Shown: positions 32,653-42,232 of the stretch, in pieces
Layout: every line of letters begins with the position of its first letter
Numbering within the stretch: position 1 is the first letter of the stretch
DNA from: Amorphophallus konjac
Lineage: Eukaryota > Streptophyta > Magnoliopsida > Alismatales > Araceae
Direction: 5' to 3'
Assembly: GCA_022559845.1 (NCBI GenBank)
Contig: CM040120.1
Location: 309,230,740-309,294,739 of the forward strand
DNA: 64,000 nt
Position numbers and translations under genes: made by a program
Notes under the pieces: model-generated
What the model saw: only the letters and a program-made list of their open reading frames with translations
Databases searched by the model: none
What the model was told of the DNA's origin: nothing

Positions 32653-35600
32653 TTCCCTGTGCAGGAGTGTCTTGCAGCCGTGCACAATCGCTGGTATCTT
32701 GACAGTGACTGCTCAAGACACATGACTGGAGATAGAACCAAATTCTGTCTCCTGGTAGAAAAGGAAGCTGGACATGTCACGTTTGGAGGGAACAACAAAG
32801 GAAAGATCATCGGTACAGGTAAAGTTGGTAAGAGTCCCTCCAACTCAATTGATAATGTATTGCTTATTGATGGTCTGGAGTATAATCTGCTGAGCATAAG
32901 TCAGCTATGTGATAAAGGTCATACTGTAGTCTTTGACTCTAATGAATGTAGGATCTTGCACCCTAATTTAAAAGAAACCAAATTTTCTGGTAAAAGAGTC
33001 AACAATGTGTATATGATTGACTTAGATGACCCTGCTCACATAAATCTCTGTCTTGCTGCACCTAAGTCTGAATTAGCATGCTTGTGGCATCGTAGACTAG
33101 GTCATGCTAGCTACAATACCCTTCATAAATTGGTGAAGTATTCAATTGTTAAAGGTTTGCCTGAAATAAAATTCAAACTGAATTCTAAAATTTGTGATGC
33201 ATGTGCTCAAGGAAAACAAACTAGAAAGTCATTTAAAAGCAGAACTGTAAACCTATCATCTAAACCACTTGAACTAATTCACATGGACTTGTTTGGTCCA
33301 ACCAAAACAACTAGCTTAAGTGGTAAAAGATATGGCTATGTTTTAGTAGATGACTTTACTAGATTCACTTGGGTGTTTAATCTTGCACATAAAAATGACG
33401 TATTTGATGAGTTTCAGGCACTCTTCATGCAAGTCAAGCAAGATGGTAAGTTCAAAATTTCTACTATACTTTCTGACCATGGTGGTGAATTCAAAAATGC
33501 TGATTTTGATAATCTTTGCAGGACTGAAGGAATAAATCATAGGTTCTCATCACCAAGAACCTCTGAACAAAATGGGGTGGTCGAAAGGAAGAACAGAACT
33601 CTCATAGAGATGGCACGCACAATGCTTGCTGAAAAGCAACTACCAAGGAGATTTTGGACAGAAGCGGTAAACAATGCATGTTATATCATCAACCGCTCAA
33701 TGATAAGGCCACTCACTAAAATGACTCCTTATGAGTTGATCAAAGGTAAGAAGCCATCTCTTTCTCACTTGAGAGTATTTGGTTCAAAGTGTTTTGTTCA
33801 CAACAATGATAAAAGAGTTTTGGACAAATTTGAGCCAAAGAGTGAAGAAAGCATTTTTCTTGGATACTCAGATAGGTCTAGAGCCTATAGAGTATATAAT
33901 CTTAAGACTTTATGTGTGGAAGTGTCACCTCACATCACTTTTGATGAGACTAATCATGACAATGCTTGCAGGGAAGATGATGGTGGGGAATTTTTGAACA
34001 TAAAAAGAACAGAAGAACCTCCACACGAGGAGACATAAGAAAATGAAGACTAAGGAGAGTCAAGCAATGCTCCAGTCACTGATGCAGATGAAGGTAACAC
34101 TCAAGCTGATTTAAGAGTGTTAAAAGACCATCCTTTGGAAAACATCTTAGGTAATCTACATGATCGAATTAAAATCAGGTCTCATTTTAGAATTATGGAT
34201 GAAATTGAACAACTTGCTCTTGTGTCCCAAATCGAACTTAAAAATATTGTAGAGGCCTTAAAAGATGACAACTGGATAAATTTAATGCATGATGAATTAA
34301 ACCATTTTTAAAGAAACAATGTGTGGCATCTTGTTCCTAGGCCCCAAGAAAAATCAGTCATAGGTACTAAATGGGTCTTTAGGAATAAACTGAGTGAAGA
34401 TGGTAAGATAATAAGAAATAAAGCCAGATTGGTGGCTCAGGGGTATAATCAAGAGTTTGTCATAGATTTCGAAGAGTCTTTTGCCTCTGTAGCCAGAATG
34501 GAGGCCATTAGAATTTTACTTGCATTTACATGTTCTCATAAAATCAAATTGCAGCAAATGGATGTTAAGAGTGTTTTTCTAAATGGTCTAATTAAAGAAG
34601 AAATTTATGTAGAGCAACCCCCCGATTTTGAATGTTCACAACTCAAAGATCATGTTTATAAGTTGGACATGGCTCTATATGGCTTGAAGCAGGCACCCAG
34701 AGCTTGGTATGACAGACTAAGCTCATTCCTCACCGAACAAGGATATACAAGAGGTAATGTAGACCAGACACTATTCACCAAGAGACAAGGTAAGGACATC
34801 TTGTTGGTTCAGATTTATGTAGATGATATAGTGTTTGGATCTACAAAATCTCAAATGTGTGAGGAGTTTGCTAAACTCATGACTAATGAGTTTGAGATGA
34901 ATCTTATGGGTGAGTTTCAATTCTTTCTTAGCTTGCAGATACATCAAAGCAATGAAGGCTGCTTCATCAATCAAGCCAAATATGTGAAAGAGTTGCTGAA
35001 AAGGTTTGACCTGACCAACTGCAAACCATTAGGAACTCTAATGGGGACTGCCACTTCACTGGACGTAGATGAACAAGGTATACTTGTGGATGCAAAGAAG
35101 TATAGAGGTATGATCGGCTCATTACTCTACTTAACTGCATCTAGACCAGACATTCAGTTTAGTATTTGCCTTTGTGGTAGATTTCAGTCTAGTCCTAGAG
35201 AATCCCACTTGACTGCTGTCAAACGTATCTTTAGATACCTTGCTGGCACTCAAGATCTGGGATTATGGTATCCTGCATCCTGCGAGCTTTCACTCATTCC
35301 TTATTCAGATGCAGACTATGCTGGTTGAAAATTGGATCGCAAGAGCCCTAGTGGTTATTGCCAATTCTTGAGTGGGTGTTTGGTTTCTCGGGCTTCCAAG
35401 AAACAGCACTCGGTTGCCCCTTCCACTGCAGAGGCAGAATACGTTGCTGCAGGGAGTTGTGGCACCCAAGTACTGTGGATCAAACACCAACTCCAAGATT
35501 ATCTAATAGATCTTGGATGTGTTCCCATTTTATGTGATAACACAAGTGCTATAAATCTTGAAAAAAATCCAATCATGCACTCTAGGACTAAACATATAGA

Positions 35601-35757
35601 AATCATGCATCATTTCATTAGGGATGAAGACCTTAAAAACTATTTTGAGCTCCATTTCGTTGACTCAGAAAATCAGATTGCAGATATTTTTACAAAACCC
35701 TTGAGCAATGACAGGTTTTCAACCTTAAGGAGAGAGCTAGGTCTATGCAGACCTTAA
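32653..35757 (+). pseudogene. SIRE-B Pol polyprotein (PR-INT-RT-RNase H), four nonsense codons
   Basis: Continues in frame after the gag TAA. The protease site reads [14 protein letters not shown], with Asp for the Gly of D-S-G. Pre-integrase ([31 protein letters not shown]) and integrase ([38 protein letters not shown]) follow. RT has [22 protein letters not shown] and an intact YVDD (QIYVDDIVFG). RNase H has SKKQHSVAPSTAEAEYVAA and CDNTSAINLEKNPIMHSRTK. Stops are at 34036, 34051, 34309 (TAA) and 35326 (TGA). No frameshift was found. It ends in TAA at 35755-35757. Confidence 0.92.
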
Positions 35758-36284
35758 TCAACTCAGGTTTGAGCTATTTACTCCTTTTTAATGCACAAGT
35801 TACCTGTCCTTGTTATGATGGTTGTAAGCATATCTGATTTGTCTAGAACTGGTCTATTGTTTGAATAAACTGTTTCATGAATGGTGGTCACATTCAGGGG
35901 GAGCTTGTGTGCATCTTGGTTGTTATGCATTGCATATCATACTTTTGACTACATGGTATCTAAAATGCTGAGTTGTGGAAAGTCAGGCTACGCCTGTCAA
36001 GAAACTCTCATCATGCGTGAGGACTGACTTCCGCCAAGTACCGTGAGTCAGAAATGCATATTAAGATATGTATAGTTAATCTTGAGTGCATGAGCATATT
36101 TAAAGCTTTAGCATCAAATAAAACACTTCTCACTGGCAGCAAGAAGGAAAGTTCTTTTGGTGGACTTATTGAAATCAGAAAGTCAGGGGCACTGGCATTA
36201 GAAATTGGCAGGAGTGTTTCAGAAATGAAGAAAATAAAGACAGATAAGAAATCAGAGACACTGACTGAGAACAGACTATTGACC

Positions 36285-36599
36285 AGGTCGACACCTTCTA
36301 GTCATGTGTCGACACATGCAGGACAATGTCTTAATGAAGGTCGGTGCACATCTGAAAACAAGGTCGGTGCACGTTGGGTTTCAAGATCAACAAGGTCGGT
36401 GTACATCCTAACCAAGGTCGGTGCACATGCGATACTTGATCGGTACACATCCAGACAAGGTCGGTGCAACCTTCATTCTTTGAGCGTTCAAGGTCGGTGT
36501 AGCCTTCTTGTATGAAGAGCAGGGTCGGTGCAATCAAGGTATGTGCATAATCTGAGCCTACTCTAGGCAGGTTGACAACCTCATAGGAAGTGTCGACAC
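36285..36599. repeat. mixed palindrome cluster: GTCGAC and GGTCGGTGCAC pairs
   Basis: GTCGAC at 36287/36308 (21 bp) and a GTTGAC/GTCGAC pair at 36571/36592 (21 bp) flank a different motif, GGTCGGTGCAC. GTCGGT (or close variants) starts at 36340/36363, 36395/36417 and 36438/36460, that is 23, 22 and 22 bp apart, with less regular copies to about 36545. Confidence 0.85.
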
Positions 36600-37650
36600 T
36601 ATCATCATGCCACTCGTGTGATTCAAATGAAGAGTCATTCTGTCCACTCACCCTTCTTATCACTGCCCTCTTCATTTCCACATCAAATCTTTTGCCTCTG
36701 AACCTCTGCTTAATCACCGAACATTAATTCAGGGGGAGTTGAGTATGTTTTAATTCTTTCATACAACCTTGGCAAATTTATTCTGTTCTACCTCTGTTAG
36801 AGAAAATGGTTTGATGTTTATAACCCTCATTTTCGTTGATAATTGTGTTGAGTTGTACCAACCTCGCACTCATAATAGGGTTAAAACATTCATCAAGTCG
36901 TTGAAAATAACTATAGCCTAAGCATCTGAAAGTTTATTGTCAAAAGGCTTCTTGGTTTAAGAAATGTTGGCATCTATTGTCCTTAAACAAGTTACCTAAC
37001 TTGAAGCCAATTAGAGAATACACCTCCTAAAATCATCCTGCAACAATTTCAGAGTAATGGCATCATCTTCAGAGAAATTAGATCCTCCATCAATGGAGTG
37101 AAGGTAAATCTAGTCATGATGAAGACTGCCAACTCTGTTCAAAAGAAATCAGAAAGGTAAGCTACACTGAGTAACGAGGGACTCTGGCGTCTGAACAACG
37201 TGTTTCCTTGTGTCAAAAAGTGGATGCTATATCAGACTGTTTAATTATTAAAAAAAAATGGTTTGGGGTTGACTCTAGACTTTACTTCAAAGCAATAAGG
37301 TATTTTGTTTATTTTCAATACTTGCTTATTTTTTCGTTTTCCAAATCATGCCTAATGAACTCAATGAGTAAGATTAATAGGTTTGGTAAAATCGTTAGAC
37401 TTCCTTACATTTTTTAATCTTATTATTTGTTGCAAGAACGGTTGCTCTCAAACCTGTATCATTCAAAAATGAGCTTATAGGCCTTAAACCTTCAACATAA
37501 AATAGGGGTATTTCAGCCATTTCTTATCTAAGGGTTGTTATTTTCAAAAAGAAAAATCTCAACTCTGCCTTTTTAACTCAACGGTGAAACTCGTGTTTTG
37601 ACCTTTTTCATTTCAAACCCTATCTCTCTCGCGAGCCCTCTCTCCGGCGC

Positions 37651-37678
37651 GTCTGCACTTCTTAACGCGGAGGTCGAC
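37651..37678. repeat. single half-decayed GTCGAC pair before the extra ORF
   Basis: GTCTGC at 37651 and GTCGAC at 37673, again 22 bp apart, 24 bases before the first ATG of the extra ORF. Confidence 0.7.
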
Positions 37679-37701
37679 ACCTTCCTCTGTCTCCCTCCGC
37701 A

Positions 37702-39327
37702 GTGGAACCTAGCACTTCCGCTAGCTCCACTCCTCTACTGCGACGCTCCAACCACCCTAGCTACTCTCTCCTTCTTTCCGCCCTCTCCATGGCTCCTCCG
37801 GTCACCCGCGGTAAGAGAAAGGATGCGACCACATCGAAGAAGGCCGCCGCTCAAGCCCCTGCAGCAAAGAAAGCACACAAAGAAGGGCGCTCAAAGAGCA
37901 TTGAGGACAGACCAGCTGCTGAACCAGCCAAAAGGAGAGCCGTAGAAGCCCAGGGCTCTAACAGCGACAAGGGCACGTTGCAAGAACAACCAGCCAAGAG
38001 GCAACGTCTGTCTGCAACAGAAAAAGGGAAAGGAAAGGTACAGCCAGCTTCCCAGCAGCCCAGTGCAGCTTCCACTGTCAGGGAAGAGGAGAGTGACCCC
38101 ACAAGAATACTGTTTCCTAGGTATGTGGATTTCAGTGACCGTCATATGCTTGATAATTTTCCTGAACTACTGCCCCTTCTCGAATTCCAAGGATGGAAGA
38201 GGTTTCTATCCGAACATAGGGTCTACTACCCATTCCTGGTGCAGCAGTTCTACAAGAACCTAGTTTATGACCCAAACCGCAAAGCCCTTCGGTCTGAGGT
38301 GAAAGGGGTCAAAATCAAACTTTCAACAAAGCTTCTTCACAGAGCCTTACATATTCCCCGAGATGGGGTTATAGAATCTGACTTTGACATTGATTTGTCT
38401 GCCGCCTACACCATCCTGACAGGCAAGCCCAGGAACCCTCAGGATGAAACTCAAACTCTTGTCAAATACTTTGACACCAACAAGTTTCCTCCCTTACAGC
38501 GTCTCCTGCACCACATGTGTACAACCATGATTACCCCACAAGGGGGTGGCAGGAGTCGGTTAACTGAAACCCAACGGTTCATTTTCTTCTGTCTGTTCAA
38601 CAATCATCAGATCTGTCTTCCAGAGATTATTCTACAGATTATGGACAGTTGTATACGGAACAGAAGAAGTCTGCCCTATGCCGCACAGCTAACAACAATA
38701 TTTCAGAGGGTTGGAATTCCTCTGGACAATGAAAAGTCAAAAGAAATCCCCAGGAGCAATGTCTATTGCATGAGATTCATCGAGAATTACATGCACTTTA
38801 AGAAAGAAGGTGACATACTTATCAGGAATCTGCCTGGGCATTTACCTGAACCACAAGCACAGCCAGTTCAACAGGAACATCCTGCACAAGATCAGCCGGA
38901 CCAACCAGCTTTAGATGAGCATCTAGAACAGCATGAAGAACAGTTCCATGTGGATGCTCACTTTGATCAGGAACAGCAGCATCAACAGCAGGATGTACCT
39001 CAGGACACCTATGCTGGTCCAATCATACCTTTTGGGACTCTTCCTCCTCGGACACCTCCATCTGACCCTACAGTTCATAATGAAGAAGAGGCTCCTCCTC
39101 AATTCCACACTGAAGCCTCATCATCAAGAGGCACAGCCTTTGGTGCAACTGGAGGTCTGATGGACATTCAACCCGCTCTCATCAAATTCTTAACAGCACA
39201 ATTTGGTAGCATGAACTCATCCTTTTTACAGCTCAGTCTGCAAGTGGAAAGGATGGAAGCAAGACAGATTCACTATGAGCAAGTCCAGACCAGCAGATGG
39301 GAGAAATTTGTGCAAAAACAAGTCTGA
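37702..39327 (+). CDS. SIRE-B extra ORF, putative plant transposon protein domain
   Basis: 541 codons, no stop. The second ATG at 37789 (MAPPVTRGKRKDATTSKK) is a likelier start than 37702: it opens a basic, nuclear-localisation-like N-terminus. Residues about 130-360 (HRVYYPFLVQQFYKNLVYDP; KGVKIKLSTKLLHRALHIP; TETQRFIFFCLFNNHQICLP) resemble the plant-specific 'putative plant transposon protein' domain known from several retrotransposon extra ORFs. A Gln/Pro-rich, acidic part follows. SIRE elements are known for a 3' env-like ORF, but I see no signal peptide or membrane segment here. The function is unknown. The domain name is from memory of the family pattern. Confidence 0.75.
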   Translation: MEPSTSASSTPLLRRSNHPSYSLLLSALSMAPPVTRGKRKDATTSKKAAAQAPAAKKAHKEGRSKSIEDRPAAEPAKRRAVEAQGSNSDKGTLQEQPAKRQRLSATEKGKGKVQPASQQPSAASTVREEESDPTRILFPRYVDFSDRHMLDNFPELLPLLEFQGWKRFLSEHRVYYPFLVQQFYKNLVYDPNRKALRSEVKGVKIKLSTKLLHRALHIPRDGVIESDFDIDLSAAYTILTGKPRNPQDETQTLVKYFDTNKFPPLQRLLHHMCTTMITPQGGGRSRLTETQRFIFFCLFNNHQICLPEIILQIMDSCIRNRRSLPYAAQLTTIFQRVGIPLDNEKSKEIPRSNVYCMRFIENYMHFKKEGDILIRNLPGHLPEPQAQPVQQEHPAQDQPDQPALDEHLEQHEEQFHVDAHFDQEQQHQQQDVPQDTYAGPIIPFGTLPPRTPPSDPTVHNEEEAPPQFHTEASSSRGTAFGATGGLMDIQPALIKFLTAQFGSMNSSFLQLSLQVERMEARQIHYEQVQTSRWEKFVQKQV

Positions 39328-40198
39328 TGGTAAACTGTCTTCCTTTATGCACTCCTTGATAAATGTGTGTGAAAGAGCAGGGAGAATCATGAAAAGACTA
39401 CGAGAAATTCATGCTGAAACCCAAGAAAAAATAAGTGAAATGGTCATGCATGCTTATGACATCTGTGAAGATCAAAGCAATCTTAACATTAAGTATGCAA
39501 GGCTGATGGACACCTCAACTCACCTCTCAGAACAAATGGCAGCAGGGACCTTATCAACCAGAGAACAAGTGGCCGCTGAGACCATTAGAACTGTTAATGC
39601 CACATCCAATCTGGAAAGAACAATTAGTGCCACTACTACACGGCTACTTGATGCCTCTAACCGGATGAAAGGGAAGGTGTATGCTGACTGCAACAAGCTC
39701 CTTGATGCCTCTTCCAAACTTGCAGAAAAAGTCCATACTGATACAACACTCATAGTGAACAGTACCACCAAGGCTGAAGCCAAAATGAATGTTGTGTACA
39801 ACAAACTTGATATGGTTGGTACTGAAATTCTGGAACTGATTCGTCTGCATAAAGCCCAACTCCAACCAACCTTGGTCGACACAGGTGATGAATGGTGTCC
39901 TCCTCCTCAGACAGAAGCAACATCCTCTCCTCTCCCACCGCAAGGAACCCAACAGAGGGCCCAGACATAGTACATTTGTGAAATGCTACACACCTGACTA
40001 GGGGATATAAATGACAACATCAAGACTCTACACCGGTTTGTTAAACAACGAGTTGTTAAACAACGAGATGAGCAACTCACTCAGAAAGTTGACTCTCTCG
40101 CTGCCACAGTCACGCAGCTGCAACAACAATTCCATGAGGCACAAAAGGTTCAATTCCCTGGAAGCACTAGCTCCAGCACTTTGCCTCCCACGCAGTAG
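39328..40198 (+). pseudogene. coiled-coil continuation of the SIRE-B extra ORF, frameshifted
   Basis: A frame offset by one (39275-39970) overlaps the ORF end. It encodes a long helical, coiled-coil-like stretch (RAGRIMKRLREIHAETQEKI; repeated LDAS.RM/KL units; NVVYNKLDMVGTEILELIRL). A third piece (about 40012-40198) reads QRDEQLTQKVDSLAATVTQL. The simplest reading is one longer protein interrupted by frameshifts. A separate second ORF is possible. Confidence 0.55.
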
Positions 40199-40221
40199 CC
40201 GCCTCCTTCACCCCCTCCTTG

Positions 40222-40240
40222 CTGATGACAAAGGGGGAGA
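40222..40240 (+). promoter_or_regulatory. internal purine tract of SIRE-B
   Basis: GATGACAAAGGGGGAGAAG about 310 bp upstream of the terminal tract; the counterpart in SIRE-A is at 13581-13566. Confidence 0.45.
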
Positions 40241-40535
40241 AGTTCAGAAGAGTTTTGAGAGTGCTACAAGCATCATCTAGCATAAGCATCTAGTTAGTCC
40301 TTCATCTAGATTTTAGTTTTTGCATCTAGACAGTTTCATGTAAATGCTTGAATGCAAATCCTTGCTTGATTTATATGAAACTATGTTTTGATCAATAGAA
40401 CAAGCATTTTTTTGTTGAAAAATATAAAAATGGTTTTTTTGTTCAATGACAAAAACTCTTCTGTCTGATGATTCCTCAACCAAAATGCTGTAATGCTATA
40501 TGAATGCTTGGAGATAATGATTCATGGTTGTCATC
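40241..40535 (+). other. SIRE-B 3' untranslated stretch
   Basis: AT-rich sequence between the two purine tracts. Contains no gene. Confidence 0.6.
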
Positions 40536-40552
40536 ATCAAAAAGGGGGAGAA
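40536..40552 (+). promoter_or_regulatory. SIRE-B polypurine tract
   Basis: TCAAAAAGGGGGAGAA directly before the 3' LTR, same as in SIRE-A. Confidence 0.9.
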
Positions 40553-42227
40553 TGTTGTGTCCCCTGGTTTTGATGATAACAAACCATAAATCATCATTAG
40601 ATGTTTGAGGAATATCTAACAAGTTTGGTTTAATGTCTAGACTGAACAAGTACAGGAAAATCACTCTAAGAGTGTCGACACCTCCCACAACGTGTCGACA
40701 CGTCTAGAAGAGATCATGATGAACCATCTCCGGTTGAGCTCTGGCATGGAGCAAGTGTCGACACCTCTGAGCAAAGTGTCGACACCCCAAGAAGAAATCC
40801 AACTTGAGGCCGTTTCTGTCTGGCCTCTGGATTGACCAAAGTGTCGACACCCTGTGCGAAAAGTGTCGACACCTCGGTTCCAAGAAGCAATCCTTACTTC
40901 CCTCTGGTGTGTATGTCCCGACACCGCCTAGTGAAGTCTCGGCACGGCGGCACGATCCGCACGCAAGTATGGCGCGCGTGTCGACACTTGTCCGTCAAAG
41001 TGTCGACCTGTTCCGCTTGGAAGCCACGGTTCTTCAGGATTATAATGGGATGTGTCGACACCCTGTGTGTAAAGTGTCGACACGTTCATGATCGCCCAGA
41101 ACGGATCTAAAATCGGAAGCGTCCGCTTTCCAAGATCCGCAACCGGTCTTGGAGGATCCGTTCGCACTTGAAAAGTCGTTAGGAAGCTCATCTGTCAGGA
41201 GAGTTTATTGTTTGGCAGAGACATCCTCTGATATGCTGGTACCTTTACAGTTTTGGTTCCCTACCTACCCACGTACCAGCATGCCGGCAGGGAAGGTCAA
41301 CCATGCTGAGGAAGCAAATCAAATAATGGGGATGTGACGTTCTGGGTGTGGCTTCTGCAGTGGACAACGTAAGAGATACGGTGAGCCACTGATATAGCAG
41401 GAGAACAAGCTCCAGTCGGAGCGGCAGAGCTGAATACAAAGAAAAAGTAGAAGTGAAGAACAGTCGGAAGAAAAGCCAATAGAGGCCTCTTGTTCCCGGT
41501 GTTGCTGAAGCAAGGGCAACGAAGCAGATCTTCTTCTTCCACGTCAGGAGCTCTCAAAGCAAGGGAGACAACATCTATCTGCAGCTTCATCTAGTGGGAG
41601 TGAAAGCTGAGGAGCTTATCTACCGTTCCTCTTGCGGTTGCGGTGAAGACCCAGGAGAAAGACGAAGAGAAGCCAGGCTTCGTCCACTTCCCTCCAGACA
41701 GGAGTTCTTTTCTCCCATAGAGTTTCTTTGTCATACTCTGTCTGGTTGTTCTTTTTACAGCTTTATTTTTACCTTGAAAACAAATACTCTTACTTTGCTC
41801 CCTACTTGTGAGTAGGAAGACAGACGGTGCGTTCACCGGTCTGTGGGTCTCAGGGTGGTGTACCCTCAAGCTGTTTGGCAGCGTAGTTGAGAGAGTGTAT
41901 CTCTCTGTTGGAAGCTGTGAATCAGCGGTAGTGCATTGACACTAGTGAAGCCTCATCGAGTTGTGTGAGGGGTGGACGTAGGTCTCTGGATAGAGACCGA
42001 ACCACCTTAAAACTTGTGTCTTGTGGTTTGTCTTCCTTTGAGTACTGACGCTAGATCTTGGCAGGAACGTTTCTGATCATCATCCGTGCATCTAGCCTGT
42101 TAGCTATCTAATATCTCTTGCCTTAATAGTCTTAGTTTTGTATCTAGTTTTTATTTCCGCAAAGAAGGGCAAAAAGGGGCTGATATATTCACCCCTCCCC
42201 TCTAGATCTGCCTATCACCACATATCA
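40553..42227 (+). repeat. SIRE-B 3' LTR
   Basis: 1,675 bp, collinear with 28498-30174 with scattered substitutions and two single-base gaps. Followed by target duplication CTTTG at 42228-42232. Confidence 0.93.
40672..41083. repeat. GTCGAC pairs in SIRE-B 3' LTR
   Basis: GTCGAC at 40674/40694, 40757/40778, 40843/40865, 40980/41002 and 41054/41076, with the same 20-22 bp spacings as the 5' LTR. No exact site has been lost although the LTRs have diverged elsewhere. Confidence 0.95.
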
Positions 42228-42232
42228 CTTTG
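42228..42232. repeat. SIRE-B target-site duplication, right copy
   Basis: CTTTG, matching 28493-28497. Confidence 0.9.

Larger units (their letters stand above)
35758..37701 (+). other. SIRE-B spacer between pol and the extra ORF
   Basis: No recognisable protein. Purine tracts TTCAGGGGGAG occur near 35893 and 36729, resembling the terminal polypurine tract. The middle holds the mixed palindrome cluster at 36285-36599. The frames at 36054-36515 (+) and 36717-36331 (-) lie over that repeat and look fortuitous. Confidence 0.55.
28498..42227 (+). mobile_element. full-length SIRE-type Ty1/copia element SIRE-B with extra 3' ORF
   Basis: 13,730 bp between LTRs 28498-30174 and 40553-42227, target duplication CTTTG. 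Order: decayed tRNA-iMet primer site, gag (30232-32652), pol (32653-35757), a long spacer, an extra ORF (37702-39327) with coiled-coil continuation to about 40198, and a purine tract at 40536-40552. The LTRs differ by roughly 25-30 substitutions plus two small indels by eye, so it is older than SIRE-A. gag and pol stay in one frame throughout but contain seven stops, besides the normal one between them. Confidence 0.95.

Noticed and set aside
37702..40198. Calling the SIRE-B extra ORF an envelope gene
   Set aside because: No signal peptide, hydrophobic segment or glycoprotein-like feature is visible; the position alone is not enough.
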